DNA of 64,000 bases from Anodontia alba (taxonomy: Eukaryota; Mollusca; Bivalvia; Lucinida; Lucinidae): NCBI GenBank assembly GCA_964016985.1, contig OZ024826.1, positions 67,424,768-67,488,767 on the forward strand. Direction: 5' to 3'. The stretch's first letter is position 1. Each line of letters begins with the position of its first letter. The notes under the pieces are model-generated. The model saw only the letters and a list, made by a program, of their open reading frames with translations. It did no database searches and was not told the DNA's origin. Of this stretch, positions 1 to 9,991 are shown piece by piece. Both the position numbers and the translations under genes were made by a program.

Positions 1-853
1 CCATTAAGACAGTCTCTTAGGTCGGACAGGACGGTACCTAATTTCACTTGGATTTTACGGCCCGTTAAGAAATCCTGGATCCAGAGCAGCATGTTTCCTT
101 CTATGCCGAACTGGACTAATTTTTGTAGGACAGCTTTTCTCCACATGAGATCGAAGGCTTTTTCTAGGTCTAAAAATACCGCGCAGCAAGATCTTTTCCG
201 TAGTCGGGCTGTTTTGATGGCCGACGTTAGCCGCAAGATCTGGTCTATTGTGGACCTGTTTTTTTTTATAAATCCTGACTGCATTTTCCCCAGTAGTTGT
301 TTTTCTTCTATAAATGTTATGAGCCTGGGGGCGATCATTGCCTCCATTACTTTGCATATGGCCGATGTGAGTGAAATCGGCCTATACGATTGTGGGGTTT
401 GCGAGTCGTTATCGGGCTTGAGTAGTGGAATAATTGTGCTTTCTTTCCACTGGCTGGGCAGGGTGCGTTCTTTCCAGGATTTGTTAATTAATTTTAAGAG
501 GTGTGCCGTGCCATTTTCTGTGAGGTTTTTGAGCATGTCGTAATGGATCGTGTCTGCGCCTGGGGCAGTGCTTCTTTTTTGTCAAGTGCTGTTTTCAGTT
601 CATGTAATGTGAATGGTGCATTGAAGGTTCTATGTTCAGCGGAGTTTGACTTATTTTTGATCATTCCGTCAATCAGGGGTTCCTGCGTATTTTTATGTTG
701 CCGGAATTCCGGGTCCAGAGACTCGTCACTAGAGACGCTTTGGTAGTATTGAGTTAGCACTTCTGCTTTCTCTTGATTGGTGTGGTACCTAGCGTCGTAC
801 AATTTTAATGTCTCCACAGGCCTGAATGGTTTTCCTTTGAATTTATTTATCAT
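1..853 (-). pseudogene. Reverse transcriptase N-terminal half, frameshifted
   Basis: This is the reverse-transcriptase part of ORF2 of the left LINE, read right to left. The region just downstream of the endonuclease shows the connector typical of LINE ORF2 proteins. Open stretches at 853-494 and 357-55 lie in different frames. Between them the third frame carries reverse-transcriptase-like sequence, including a segment resembling PISLTS and a later FLDLEKAFD-like motif A. At least two frameshifts therefore break it. The catalytic DD box and anything C-terminal lie outside the window. The conserved blocks make reverse transcriptase a safe call, but no function can be expected of this copy. 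Confidence 0.75.
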
Positions 854-1117
854 GTTCCAAACTTCTTTGCTGTTCGTTTTGTAAGTTAATTTGGATATGT
901 AATTTTCACAATTTTCTTTTCTAGCTGAATTTAATATAAATTTTGATTTTTCCCTGGCTTCTCTAAACTGTTTTAGATAAAAGTCTGTTTTGAATTTTTT
1001 GTACTTATAATATGCCTTATTTTTCTGCTTGACTGCCTCAGTGCAAGCATGATTCCACCAGGGTAAAGTTTTTTTCGTTGTGTAATTTGGATTTGTTTTT
1101 GGTATGGAGACATCGCA

Positions 1118-1978
1118 TCAGGCCAAAACTTCAAAAGTGAATAGAGCATTGCTATCCTCCATGGTCATATCATCATAGTATATATCCATGGTGTCTGTTA
1201 CGAGCCTTAATTTTTCCCAGTCTGCTTTTTGTAGTTTCCAACGCGGCAGTGTGTCCTGACTGACGTAATGAGTTTGTATCCCTATTTTTGTGACAGTTGG
1301 GAAGTGGTCGCTTCCCAGTGTGTCACTGTGCACTTCCCATTCACATTTAGTACTGATTGGAGCTGAGACTAGTGATAGGTCTATCGCACTTAGAGTGCCT
1401 TTTTCTGCGTTTAGTCTGGTCCCCTGCCCCGTGTTTAAAACTATCAAATTTGTTTCATTTAGGAAGTAGGTTAGGTTTTTTCCGTTTGGATCCTTACCGC
1501 GATAGTCTGGTTCCCACAGTGTGTGTCTTGTGTTGAAGTCCCCTACAATAATTACGTTTTTTCCTACTTGGTTCAGGATTTCGAAATAGTCTTCTTTTTT
1601 TATTTGTTTTTTGCCAGCTGTATAATAGTTAACTATGTCTAAATTTTGTTTCCCAAATAATCTGGTTATTTTTATTTCTATATTATTGTTTGGGTGGTTA
1701 TAATTTATTTCGTCTGCGTCAATTCCAATTTTTACAAAAGTGGCTACTCCTCCGCCCTGTTGACCCTTTTCTCTTCTGAATGAAAAAGGAGGTTTGTAGC
1801 CTGGTAGTTTTAGTAATTTTTGACCTTCGCTATTCCAAATTTCTTGAATGCAGACGACTTCTGGCAATGTTTCGAAGCTATTAAGATAATTTGTTAATTG
1901 TGCGTGTTTGAAGCTGTTTTCAGCACAAGACAGACTGCGGGCGTTCCAGGAAACTACTTTTATGTTCTTAATTTCCAT
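1118..1978 (-). CDS. LINE ORF2 N-terminus: APE-type endonuclease
   Basis: This 286-residue stretch is an exonuclease-endonuclease-phosphatase domain that would nick target DNA to prime reverse transcription. Visible motifs in order are VVSWNARS near the N-terminus (metal and active-site Asn), CIQEIW with the catalytic Glu around residue 45, VGDFNTRHTLWE around residues 145-156 (the Asp and Asn pair), and SDHFP near residue 230 (the terminal Asp-His). All expected catalytic residues are present. The ATG at 1978 lies about 30 bases after the end of ORF1, as is usual for LINE ORF2. The stop at 1118 is probably a mutation, since family ORF2 proteins continue into reverse transcriptase and that domain follows directly. 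Confidence 0.85.
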   Translation of the reverse strand: MEIKNIKVVSWNARSLSCAENSFKHAQLTNYLNSFETLPEVVCIQEIWNSEGQKLLKLPGYKPPFSFRREKGQQGGGVATFVKIGIDADEINYNHPNNNIEIKITRLFGKQNLDIVNYYTAGKKQIKKEDYFEILNQVGKNVIIVGDFNTRHTLWEPDYRGKDPNGKNLTYFLNETNLIVLNTGQGTRLNAEKGTLSAIDLSLVSAPISTKCEWEVHSDTLGSDHFPTVTKIGIQTHYVSQDTLPRWKLQKADWEKLRLVTDTMDIYYDDMTMEDSNALFTFEVLA

Positions 1979-2007
1979 TTAGGCCCGCTTAAGATATGTT
2001 AGTAGAC

Positions 2008-3080
2008 TTAATATTTGGGGGATTGTCTCCCCGCAGTCTTGGGAGTACTGTGTTTTTTGAACATACGTGGGGACGACCAGTCCGTGCCGTAACCTTCTAC
2101 ATTTTTGTGAAATAATTCCTTAACTTTGATTGTTTGGTGTTCTTGACTTTGTCGACTACGTCGGTTGTTTTGGAACATCGCTATCTTTCGATTTGTCCTT
2201 GGGGTGGGGATGGGCGCTGGTTTATTTATGGTTGTAGGGTCGATCTCGGCCGCCGGTTGAATGGCGTCCGATCTGGGTTCGTTCTGTTTTGTGGTTTCCT
2301 GTGAGGTGAGGTTCTCACTTGTTATTGCCTCAAGGACTGCTTTGGAGGCTGGGTCTTCTGGGGTAGGATATCTGGGTATGGGGTGGGGTGGGGGTGGGTG
2401 TCTCTGTATCACCCTGTGGAAGGTATTTTGCTATCATGGTCGGGTCTATGGAGAGTATCTTATCCGTGGCTAATGCTGTTAGCACTTGTTTGACTACATT
2501 TATTGTTAGTTTCTTGGCCTCCGACAACGTAATTGTCGGTTCAGCCAAGGGTGGGGTGGGGGTGCACATTGTAGGTTTGGGGAGGAGTGGCTGAGAGGTG
2601 GCTTCTCTTTGATTTTTTAGCCTGGTCCGTTCGTCTTGGATTTGTGCATTCTCCAGACTAATTTTTACCTGATACTACGCAGAACAGCCTGCGTATGCAA
2701 CTCCATGGGAGGTGAGCCCGCAGTTTGCACATTTGCGGTTTTTTGCGGTTTCTGCACTGCACATGCGTATGAGGTCCTGCGCAGTGTGGGCATTTTAGTG
2801 TCTTGCTTCGGCACTTTTTTGAAGTGTGTCCGAAGACCTGGCATTTATTGCATCGAATAACGTGTTTGAGGGAGGGCTCTAGGTTATAGACATAGCCGAC
2901 GCCGTTTTGTTCCACTAACGTTGTTGTGGGGGTGGCCTTATCAAAAACGAGTTTTACCTGGGTGGTTGTTTTCCCTTTATTGTCGTTTATCCGAGATGCC
3001 CCTATTATTTGATTTTTCTTGAAGTCAAAGATTTTTTTGAGGGAATCTATGGGTGAATTTAGTCCTAATGAACGGCGCAT
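2008..3080 (-). pseudogene. LINE ORF1 (gag-like zinc-knuckle protein), frameshifted
   Basis: This is the nucleic-acid-binding ORF1 protein of the left LINE. The open stretch 3080-2658 has a basic N-terminal region and then closely spaced CCHC-type knuckles. The first reads CNKCQVFGHTSKKC and the second CPHCAGPHTHVQC. A third begins CKLRAH and runs into a frameshift near 2690. Proline-rich C-terminal pieces follow in two other frames (2569-2330 and 2412-2008). The protein would coat the LINE RNA in a ribonucleoprotein particle. The copy is broken by at least two frameshifts. A zinc-knuckle protein just upstream of an APE endonuclease makes the assignment secure. Confidence 0.8.
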
Positions 3081-3499
3081 TGGCTTGCGTTCCAGTATTT
3101 ATAACGTGAACGCTGACGTGAATGAAAACATGCATTGTCGACGGTACGTCGCTAACAATGGCGTCATGTGAACCGACGCTAGCTGTGTTTCTTGTAAGTT
3201 TGTTTCTATATGTTAATTTCTTTCTTTGTCTTATACTCCCCTTTTTTAGATTAACAGATTGTTCATTTGCTTATAATATTAATCGAAGTAAATAAATGAA
3301 AAATAGAAAACGTTCTATCATTGGGAAGGTTGCTAAATTTTATTTCAAATCAAAATCAGACACTAATGAATAAGGTGATGAAGCTCCAGTGCGTTTTGCT
3401 TTGAGTATGACACAAATAAATGGAAAACAAGTATATACATGTACATGTGACATGAACATTTATGCCTTTGATTTTACATTAATAACGTTAGTATTCCTA

Positions 3500-3720
3500 G
3501 ACCGATCTCAGTCAGCACATCTGATGAGTCAGGCCAGTGCTGTTCAAAAATATCAAATCCAAAAGACTCAGGTTTGCTATCAAATGCAAAAGACTCTGTT
3601 TTGCTGAGTGACGCTGCAATGATTGGTTAAAATTCACGACGTCACAGTAACGTTGCCCCAGGTAACGTAATGTTTTGTCGACGTCCACTTGTGAAATCTC
3701 TGTCTCTCCCTCTATCTCTC
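3500..3720 (+). repeat. Dispersed repeat, copy 1 (second copy about 6165-6375)
   Basis: The segment beginning TGATGAGTCAGGCCAGTGCT and running through ATGATTGGTTAAAATT, GACGTCA and CCACTTGTGAAA recurs 2.7 kb downstream in the same orientation with scattered substitutions and small indels. Both copies end near a CTCT-rich tract. I cannot assign a transposon family; no clear terminal repeats are visible. Confidence 0.7.
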
Positions 3721-4317
3721 TCTCTCTCTCTGACTTTCATGTGATTTGTTTGCTAGGCAAGGAATCTTTACCACAGCATTATAAGGCCAGAGCATTAACT
3801 GCGGGTGCGCCGACTGTTCTGAACCTTCGTTGTCCACCTATTAGATGGTACCTTTTCGTGTGACACGGCTCAAATTACAAAAGGACCTGAATATCATATG
3901 CGAACAGTGTATATCCTGATCAGAGTTCGAATATGCGCGGATTAGACTCTGATAAGATTTCGCAGGTGTGCTGCTTGTTCTCGGGCAATGAATACAGGCA
4001 AATATATGCATTACCCGGAAGCAATCAAGCATTCATATACGCTTGCATACAAAACATGCATGCATGCGTGCGTGCCTTACTGCCTGTGTCATAGACACAT
4101 ACGGACAAGTGCATGATAACAAACGAACATGCGTGCGTGCGTGCATGAATGCATGCATGAGGCATATGCATGCATTATCATTATCATCATCATTACTACC
4201 GTATTTGCTCTAAATATTGGGGCAACTTAACCCATTGTCATATCTGTCCTAAAATTTAAACAAGACCAGTTTACTACCTTTTGATATGTCTAACATGTCG
4301 CTGGATGAGTGGCAAAC

Positions 4318-4388
4318 AATGTAGGCCCTGATCAAACGCCGCGTTCTGCAGCGTCTGATCAGGGTCTACACTGTTTGCTCAGGCCTGC
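4318..4388. repeat. Short palindromic dispersed repeat (one of about 15 in the window)
   Basis: The sequence reads GTAGGCCCTGATCAAACGCC, then a short spacer, then GGCG-like sequence leading to CTGATCAGGGTCTACACTG, so it can fold into a long imperfect hairpin. Relatives with the same outer arms (TGTAGACCCTGATCAG and CTGATCTGGGTCTACACTG) occur near 4755, 6600, 28860, 30345, 30840, 31100, 31400, 51600, 61240, 61500, 61870, 62090, 62460 and 63485. The repeat sits inside the piggyBac-like MITEs at 61180-62606 and is also seen apart from them. Confidence 0.7.
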
Positions 4389-6832
4389 TGTCCGAATACT
4401 AAAGGTTATCACGGTATTATCATTACGAACGGTAACTAATGCAGGCTAATCTGTCTACAATTGTTAAAAGACCCATTTCTCATATTCAGGCCATTATCAT
4501 TATTATAAGTAGAAGTAGTAGCGGTAATAATAGTATGAATCGACATAAGAGAAAAGGGCCAACCTAGCATATGCAAACAACGGATACTAAGAACCATATA
4601 TGCACCCGCGCAGTCTGAACAGGGATTTTCTATTTGACGATGTTTCCCCTAAATATTCAGACACTTCAGCTCTTACCGTACTTGCCCTAATAATTTGAAA
4701 CGTCCATTTGGCTACCTGTTGATGTGTCCAAGAAGTGCAAGACGAGAGACTAACAGTGTAGACCCTGATCAGAAGCTGCATTCTGCTGTGTCTGATAAGG
4801 ATCTTCACTGATTACCAAGGCCTGACAGTCCGAAAGGATAAACACGGTACTTATTTTTTTACCATAACTCAATAATTCCGTGACAGTATAGTGAAACTTT
4901 CATGATTTGTAATCATGCAGGCTGATCTGGGTTTTTCTGTTCACATTTGTGATGAGGTACATTTTCTCAGGTTACGGGTATCATTTTTATAAGCCGAAAC
5001 TTGAGGACCCTGATAGGGTTTACTGATTGGTTAGAAATGGCCATTTTCTATACTGAATAGAGGAAAATTAGTAAAAAAAAAAAAAAAAAAAAAAAGACTG
5101 TACAGATTATAGTAAAATGAGGGCATAGAAATAAAGAAAACATGTAAAGAATAGCAGAAAAAAACCTATAAAACACCTGATTAGTGAGAAATAAAAATAT
5201 AATGAATAAGCATAATTAAAAAAGGAAAGAAAGTTGTGCATATAATATGACAATATTATTTTTTTGAAAGCTCATGCTGCTTGTATAGTGTTAAATTTGA
5301 CATTTAAAGAATAAGAGATACGTTTTCTAAATAATAAACTAAAATTTAAAAGAAAGAGACCAATATGGGTAATTTTTTAACCAGTGAATTTCAGAATCCC
5401 CCTTCCCTTTCTTCCTTCTCCCCCGCTCCGCCACATCAAGACCCTAAAACATATGAAAAAAAGCAATATGGCGCATTCGAACAGCAAAGATTTAAACAGG
5501 ATACGCATCCAAATGCAGAGATCGAGGGGAATCCAACCAAAGACATAAAACGGTGCGCATTGCAAAAAATAATATATACGAATCAGTGTTTCATACATGA
5601 CGCAGCTGTTGAGTCTAGTACCTGCAGAACTAATTCAAACCTGCATTCTGTTTCACTCGTTAGTACGTGAAATAAATAAAATGTTCAATTAATGTAGGGA
5701 TGTGATTCAGTTTTATTTACAATAATAATTCAGAGGGGTAATAATGCGGAAAAAACACGCTATCTCCACATTGTGGCAGTCAAATACGTGCAGCCAAGAT
5801 TATAAAACGCTCATTTAATACACTTCTGCATGTCTGTCCGTATCGGGTAGAAACAAAGAGCTCTCGTCTTTTCAATGGAGTTAACGGCAACGCCAAGCCG
5901 GTTAGTTCTTCGATGGGTGAACTTACACTACCGAGTGCTGCAGATTTTTCATGTATTTTTTCTCTCTCTTTTTCTGTACCTGCTTATTTTTTTTTCTCAT
6001 CAGTTTGTCACTCATAGCAATAATTCTGTTTGCGTATCCTGACATGGCTGATTTTATTTAGTTCTTAATTTGTAGTAGAAAAGACTACACCACATCCGCC
6101 TGTCTGTTGTATTAAGCAAATCCTTACACAGTGTAATACCATATGCGAACAGATAAACCCAGACCAGTGTCAGTCAGCACATTTGATGAGTCAGGCCAGT
6201 GCTGTACAAAAATATCAAATGCAAAAGACTCTGTTTTGCTATCTAATGCAAAGACTCTGGTTTTGCTAAGTGGCGCGGAAATGATTGGTTAAAATTGGCG
6301 ACGTCATAATAACGTTGCCACGGGTAACGTAATTTTTGCCGACGTTCACTTGTGAAAACTGTCTCTCTTTCTGTCTTAGTGTTTGTTCCTTTGAATTGTT
6401 AATGTCCCATGTAATGTGTAAGTAAAATTTTTATAATTTATTGTAGTAGGTTGTAGTATTTTATATTGTACTGTTTAACTCTTATGGTGCGAAAAGGTGA
6501 CATATTATATGCAAGCAATGACGGACCAAATCAAACTTGCAGTCGTTCTTTATCGATATATTCAACATGTTTTCACTGATTTCGTATGCAGGAAACGAAG
6601 GCCCTGATCAGACTGTGCGGATGCGCAAACGGATCTGAGCATCACCATTCGCATATTATATAGATGGGGCGTTTACACACATTGCGTATCACTTTATTCT
6701 TTATTTAAAATTTTAGGATAGTCACGCAAAATTTCTGCTTAACATAGAAGATTCGCTTTAGCCTGTTGATTTGATAGGCCTACTCTGCTAGTCGAAATAT
6801 ACTCTCAGCCTCTTTATTTGTCTTTAGAAATA

Positions 6833-6833
<1 letters not shown>

Positions 6834-6875
<42 letters not shown>
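6834..6875. repeat. ATT microsatellite
   Basis: About fourteen uninterrupted ATT units lie roughly 160 bases left of the Maverick terminus. It has no coding meaning. Confidence 0.95.
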
Positions 6876-7028
6876 GAGGTCCTTTGTAGAATATGAATTT
6901 GATTTGAAGAAATCTGAACCGTACCACGCTTCGACCGTACGAGAACAGAGAAAGACCATACCATAGTGTGCATCCTAATTAATGAGTGCCTGCGCTTTAT
7001 TCTTACTGAATAACTGGATAATGCATTA

Positions 7029-7034
7029 CTTACA
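7029..7034. repeat. Target-site duplication, left copy of the Maverick (CTTACA)
   Basis: The six bases CTTACA immediately precede the left TIR and recur at 24091-24096 just after the right TIR. A 6-bp duplication is the length made by Polinton integrases. The left boundary is uncertain by one base, because an extra T separates the duplication from the first paired TIR base. Confidence 0.85.
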
Positions 7035-7035
7035 T

Positions 7036-7231
7036 ATATATATACAAAATGAGGGTTCTGCGGTAAAAATGTATAATAACACTCCACAGGCCCTGAGATT
7101 AATTTTTTTTTTGTCAAAAAAAATTAATCTATATTTATATCCCTCAACCTCTGTCATTCAACAACGTACATATATCAATGTCTCAATCTAATTAAAGTTA
7201 CGTACACGTATCCAGAATCACAATACTCCAC
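7036..7231 (+). repeat. Left terminal inverted repeat of the Maverick
   Basis: It begins ATATATATACAAAATGAGGG and ends CAATACTCCAC, matching the reverse complement of 23895-24090 with only a few differences. It contains an internal palindrome (GATTAATTTTTTTT and its complement around a GTC centre, about 7098-7127) that would extrude as a cruciform. Both TIRs share the 15-mer TTCTGCGGTAAAAAT with the ends of the 6.5-kb element at 52238-58757. Confidence 0.95.
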
Positions 7232-7740
7232 CATTTTTTTTTCACCGCAATGCAGTGTACAACTTTATGTAACTCTTTTTTTTTCATTAAGTAATTATGT
7301 AAGTTTCAATATTTTGAATTATATAGGGTTATCAAGGCTGACCCCTCTCGAGTTTGCGATAAAAATACTACAGTGTTGATAAATATTTACTATGGAATGT
7401 GTTTACAAACACTCATATCAATATCTAGTGAGAGTAATCACATTAAGGGTTCTTCAATATCTTTATCAGTTATGTGAAGAGTCATCCAAATCACTGGTGT
7501 TTCCCTAACAAACACTGAACTGTTTATCTCCAGTTAATGAGACAATTTGAGCAGCATTTCTTTTCAGGATATCCTGATATTTTTTTGATTTCCGACATCG
7601 TTTAGTGATGATGGCTTTCACAATATAATTGTCTCGTGATTAGTTACGCCCATCCGGAAGTCCCACGTAATCTCGTATCCGGTAGATAGCGATGTGAACG
7701 AGTTATCAATTAAATCATGATTGTGCAATTAAACCAGAGC

Positions 7741-7812
7741 TGTGGCTTAATGGATAATATGCATTCGTCTCATAATCTTAAGGCCCCCAGTTCGAAACTG
7801 ACTAGTGCCACA
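7741..7812 (+). tRNA. tRNA-like sequence (degenerate, Met-like) inside the Maverick
   Basis: This 72-base stretch has a 6-bp acceptor pairing (TGTGGC with GCCACA at the end), a D-arm AATG/CATT, an A-box-like TGGCTTAATGG, the loop CTCATAA with CAT in the anticodon position, and a B-box-like AGTTCGAAACT. A run of six T, suited to stopping RNA polymerase III, follows at 7814-7819. The anticodon stem pairs poorly and the T stem has only three good pairs. It is therefore more likely a tRNA relic, tRNA-derived sequence or mimic than a working tRNA. Visible pairing and box motifs are the only evidence. Confidence 0.35.
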
Positions 7813-7837
7813 ATTTTTTATATTTGGAAAAATATTG

Positions 7838-7969
7838 TTATGTGTTCTTCTTACTCTCTTTCTCACTGTTGAGAAAAATAGAAAGAAGAATTGATATAAT
7901 CATATTATGTGTTCTTCTTACTCTCTTTCTCACTGTTGAGAAAAATAGAAAGAAGAATTGATATAATCA
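7838..7969. repeat. Perfect 65-bp tandem duplication
   Basis: The unit at 7838-7902, starting TTATGTGTTCTTCTTACTCT, is repeated exactly at 7905-7969, separated by two bases. The lack of divergence suggests the duplication is recent relative to the mutations in the coding genes. Confidence 0.95.
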
Positions 7970-8139
7970 AAGTACAACCATCTGGTGTGTTTGTATGAAT
8001 GTACATATCCGTAAAAAGGGCACTTTGCCAGAAAAGGTACCTTATCACACTGTAAACAGATGCAGAAATATATATTAATTTTGCGTTTCTTGATACACTG
8101 GCGGTGGCTCGTTGACAAACACAAACTTGTTGAACAAAA

Positions 8140-8736
8140 TTATGTGCCTTTTATCTTTTTTTGAATGGCACTTAGTGCCTGTGCTTTTCCTTCTTCTATT
8201 AATTTATTTTTTTCTTGCCCACTCAAACCAGACTGTTTTGCATGCGTTTTATCTTTCAAGTCATTATATTTGTTTAGCTCGTCTAAAACCATTTTAAATT
8301 CCTGTTCTGATATTTGTCCATCGTTTAAAGCTGTGGAAATTAAACCTTTGATGGAATTTAACTTGCTTTCCCCCAGTGTTTTAATTTCATAATGTTTCTG
8401 TGTCTTTGACATTAATTTGCGCCTCAATAACTTAACACAAACACCCATACAACCACAGACAATTGCAACAATCTCTAATGGTAACATAACAGGTACAGCT
8501 AACCCAACACCAGCCATAATAACGCTTGCAGAAATTAATGCAGTATCCACTCCATCTGTAGTATTAATTCCCCTTTTATACTTCTTATACAATGCTTTTC
8601 TTGCATCTCTCTCTGTTATTAATTGTTTCTCTATTTCAGAAATCTTTTGTAATCTAAAATTCTGTCCATCTTCAGTAGACAACTTTGGATCTTCAGCAGG
8701 CAACGGCGGATACACCGGTGCAGTTGGCTTTGGCAT
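8140..8736 (-). CDS. Conserved Maverick membrane protein (198 aa)
   Basis: I cannot name a function. The protein has a proline-rich N-terminus (PVYPPLPAEDPK) and a charged, probably helical segment at about residues 28-55. Two hydrophobic segments follow (about 66-84 and 86-103) with a cysteine-rich turn, then a basic patch KLLRRK and a charged helical tail. A two-pass or hairpin membrane topology is likely. It is transcribed away from the candidate minor capsid gene, the two starts being at most 40 bases apart, so they probably share a divergent promoter. The frame is intact. Its place beside the virion genes suggests a structural or assembly role, by inference only. Confidence 0.7.
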   Translation of the reverse strand: MPKPTAPVYPPLPAEDPKLSTEDGQNFRLQKISEIEKQLITERDARKALYKKYKRGINTTDGVDTALISASVIMAGVGLAVPVMLPLEIVAIVCGCMGVCVKLLRRKLMSKTQKHYEIKTLGESKLNSIKGLISTALNDGQISEQEFKMVLDELNKYNDLKDKTHAKQSGLSGQEKNKLIEEGKAQALSAIQKKIKGT

Positions 8737-8775
8737 TTTTTAATGTTTTTAAAATATTTCAAAAATAAAATAAAA
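8737..8775. promoter_or_regulatory. Divergent AT-rich intergenic promoter candidate
   Basis: This 39-base spacer between two divergent genes is nearly pure A+T and contains the near-palindrome TTTTTAAAATATTT. On the plus side it ends in AAATAAAATAAAAATG, and on the minus side in CATTAAAAAATG. The same A-rich leader directly before ATG recurs at several other Maverick genes. Confidence 0.45.
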
Positions 8776-9423
8776 ATGATATCTCATATTTTAACAAACG
8801 TTCAAAAGCCATGTCAGTTACAGAATTACATAGATAACAGAGACAGCACCAAAATAATAGGATTAAAATCTATCACATACTGGGTTGGCTGGTATAATGT
8901 CACAGGCAAACAATATCTAGCAATCAAAAACAAAAAGAATGTCCTCGAACCTGGCTTATATAATTTTAATGACCTAAGACAGATTTTTTCTGATGAAGAT
9001 ATTACCTTGTCTGCGAATCACACCAACGGGTTTGTTACATTAAAAATACCACCGAACAAAGAAATCGAATTGTCCAGTGGATTTTCGTCCTAACTTGGTT
9101 TAAAACATAGACAGCTCACACCAGGCAAACACACAGGACACAAAATGATTGACATCGCCAAAACTAAAGAACTTCGTGTCTTTCTTGACCAAATAAATAC
9201 AACAAATAATTTTCTAGGTGGTGAACCAAGCACATTACTGGGAATCGTACCAGTTTCTAACAAACCCTTTGGGAAAGTTGTTTCTTGTCGATTTGAATTG
9301 CCAATCTTTAAGAAGCTAATAAATGGATGTATAACTGAACTATCTGTGCACATAACAGATCAAAATAACACTGTTTTGGATAATCATGACTTACCAATTA
9401 TAATAGAAGTGTTGATACAATGA
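8776..9423 (+). pseudogene. Candidate minor capsid (penton-like) protein, broken by one in-frame stop
   Basis: Two open stretches, 8776-9093 and 9145-9423, lie in the same frame and are separated by one TAA at 9091-9093. The intervening codons stay open, so this is one gene of roughly 216 codons with a nonsense mutation. Conserved-looking blocks are IGLKSITYWVGWYNV in the first half and STLLGIVPV and ITELSVHITDQN in the second. I recall proteins of this pattern from invertebrate Polintons, and the size and position suit the single-jelly-roll minor capsid protein at the vertices. The upstream ATG at 8743 is possible, but 8776 follows the usual AATAAAAATG leader. The 3' end overlaps the next gene by four bases (ATGA). 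The family call is moderate. Confidence 0.6.
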
Positions 9424-9956
9424 GCATATTTGGAGCAGATTACGAGTCTGCAGACTTGCTTGAAATAATGGAAGATCTTGATATGAATGAAAATAGAATT
9501 AGAGATCTGAGAAATCCGCGGGATGCAAATGATGCCGTCAATAAAAAATATATGAACAAACGGATCGAATATAAAACAAAGGATCTAGAAAATAAACTTA
9601 CTGCAATTCAAACACAAATAACTAACATACAGCAACAACTTGATGGCACCAAACCCTTTACCTCGGATCTGGACATGGGTAACAACCGAATAATAAACGT
9701 TGGCCACCCAAGAAACCCAGAACATAAAATCGAGCATGAGAATGATGCAGTCACAGCCAAATTTCTTTATGACTATGCTAAAATCGCTGACAAAAAATAC
9801 ATGAAAACAAATGAAGACATGGACATGCAAAAACACCGAATAAAAGGCTTAGGTAATCCTCTCGAAATCGACGACGCAGTCACGTTACAGTACGTCGCCT
9901 CGCGTATAGAGGGACTTACAGCTGAAATTGACAAACTTAGGGCAGGCAGAATTTAA
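9420..9956 (+). CDS. Fibre-like repeat protein (178 aa)
   Basis: This intact protein contains three units of a pattern close to LDM-x3-RI-x2-(L/V)-x-(N/H)P-x-DAV-x3-(Y/F), at about residues 20-44 (LDMNENRIRDLRNP), 84-116 (LDMGNNRIINVGHP) and 134-160 (MDMQKHRIKGLGNP). They are separated by a helical linker (about 50-76) with coiled-coil spacing. The same pattern is familiar from tail-fibre shafts of bacteriophages, where it forms trimeric rods. By analogy this could be a trimeric vertex fibre or spike. Its start overlaps the end of the candidate minor capsid gene by four bases, which fits a penton-plus-fibre pair. No separate receptor-binding head is visible after the last repeat. The function is an inference. 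Confidence 0.65.
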   Translation: MSIFGADYESADLLEIMEDLDMNENRIRDLRNPRDANDAVNKKYMNKRIEYKTKDLENKLTAIQTQITNIQQQLDGTKPFTSDLDMGNNRIINVGHPRNPEHKIEHENDAVTAKFLYDYAKIADKKYMKTNEDMDMQKHRIKGLGNPLEIDDAVTLQYVASRIEGLTAEIDKLRAGRI

Positions 9957-9991
9957 ATAAATTATAAAAAAATATATAAAACAAAAATAAA

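Larger units (their letters stand above)
1..3080 (-). mobile_element. Partial LINE (I/Nimb-like), cut by the window start
   Basis: This is a two-ORF non-LTR retrotransposon read on the minus strand. ORF1 at 3080-2008 carries zinc knuckles. ORF2 begins at 1978 with an apurinic-type endonuclease and continues into reverse transcriptase, which runs off the window at base 1. Both ORFs contain frameshifts, so this copy is inactive. It is a different family from the LINE array at 33208-46427: the proteins share domain order but little sequence. The 5' end lies near or just above 3080, and I could not find a target-site duplication because the 3' end is outside the window. The I/Nimb assignment rests on domain layout only. 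Confidence 0.85.
3081..7034. other. Gene-free host DNA with dispersed repeats
   Basis: I see no supportable gene here. The stretch contains a roughly 200-bp element present twice as direct copies (about 3500-3720 and 6165-6375), GCAT-rich simple sequence at 4050-4170, an A-run at 5073-5094, and an ATT microsatellite at 6834-6875. It also holds several of the short palindromic repeats described elsewhere (near 4320, 4755 and 6600). Open frames such as 5365-5670 lack similarity or composition that would support coding. Confidence 0.6.
7232..8139. other. Left subterminal region of the Maverick, no protein gene
   Basis: No convincing protein gene lies here. The stretch is AT-rich and contains a tRNA-like sequence at 7741-7812 and two exact 65-bp tandem copies at 7838-7969. 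Since the neighbouring gene at 8140-8736 reads leftward toward it, this region is the 3' flank of that gene plus non-coding terminal sequence. Confidence 0.6.

Noticed and set aside
5365..5670. 101-codon open frame in the left host region
   Set aside because: Low-complexity start, no recognisable domain, and an overlapping open frame on the other strand; composition does not support coding.
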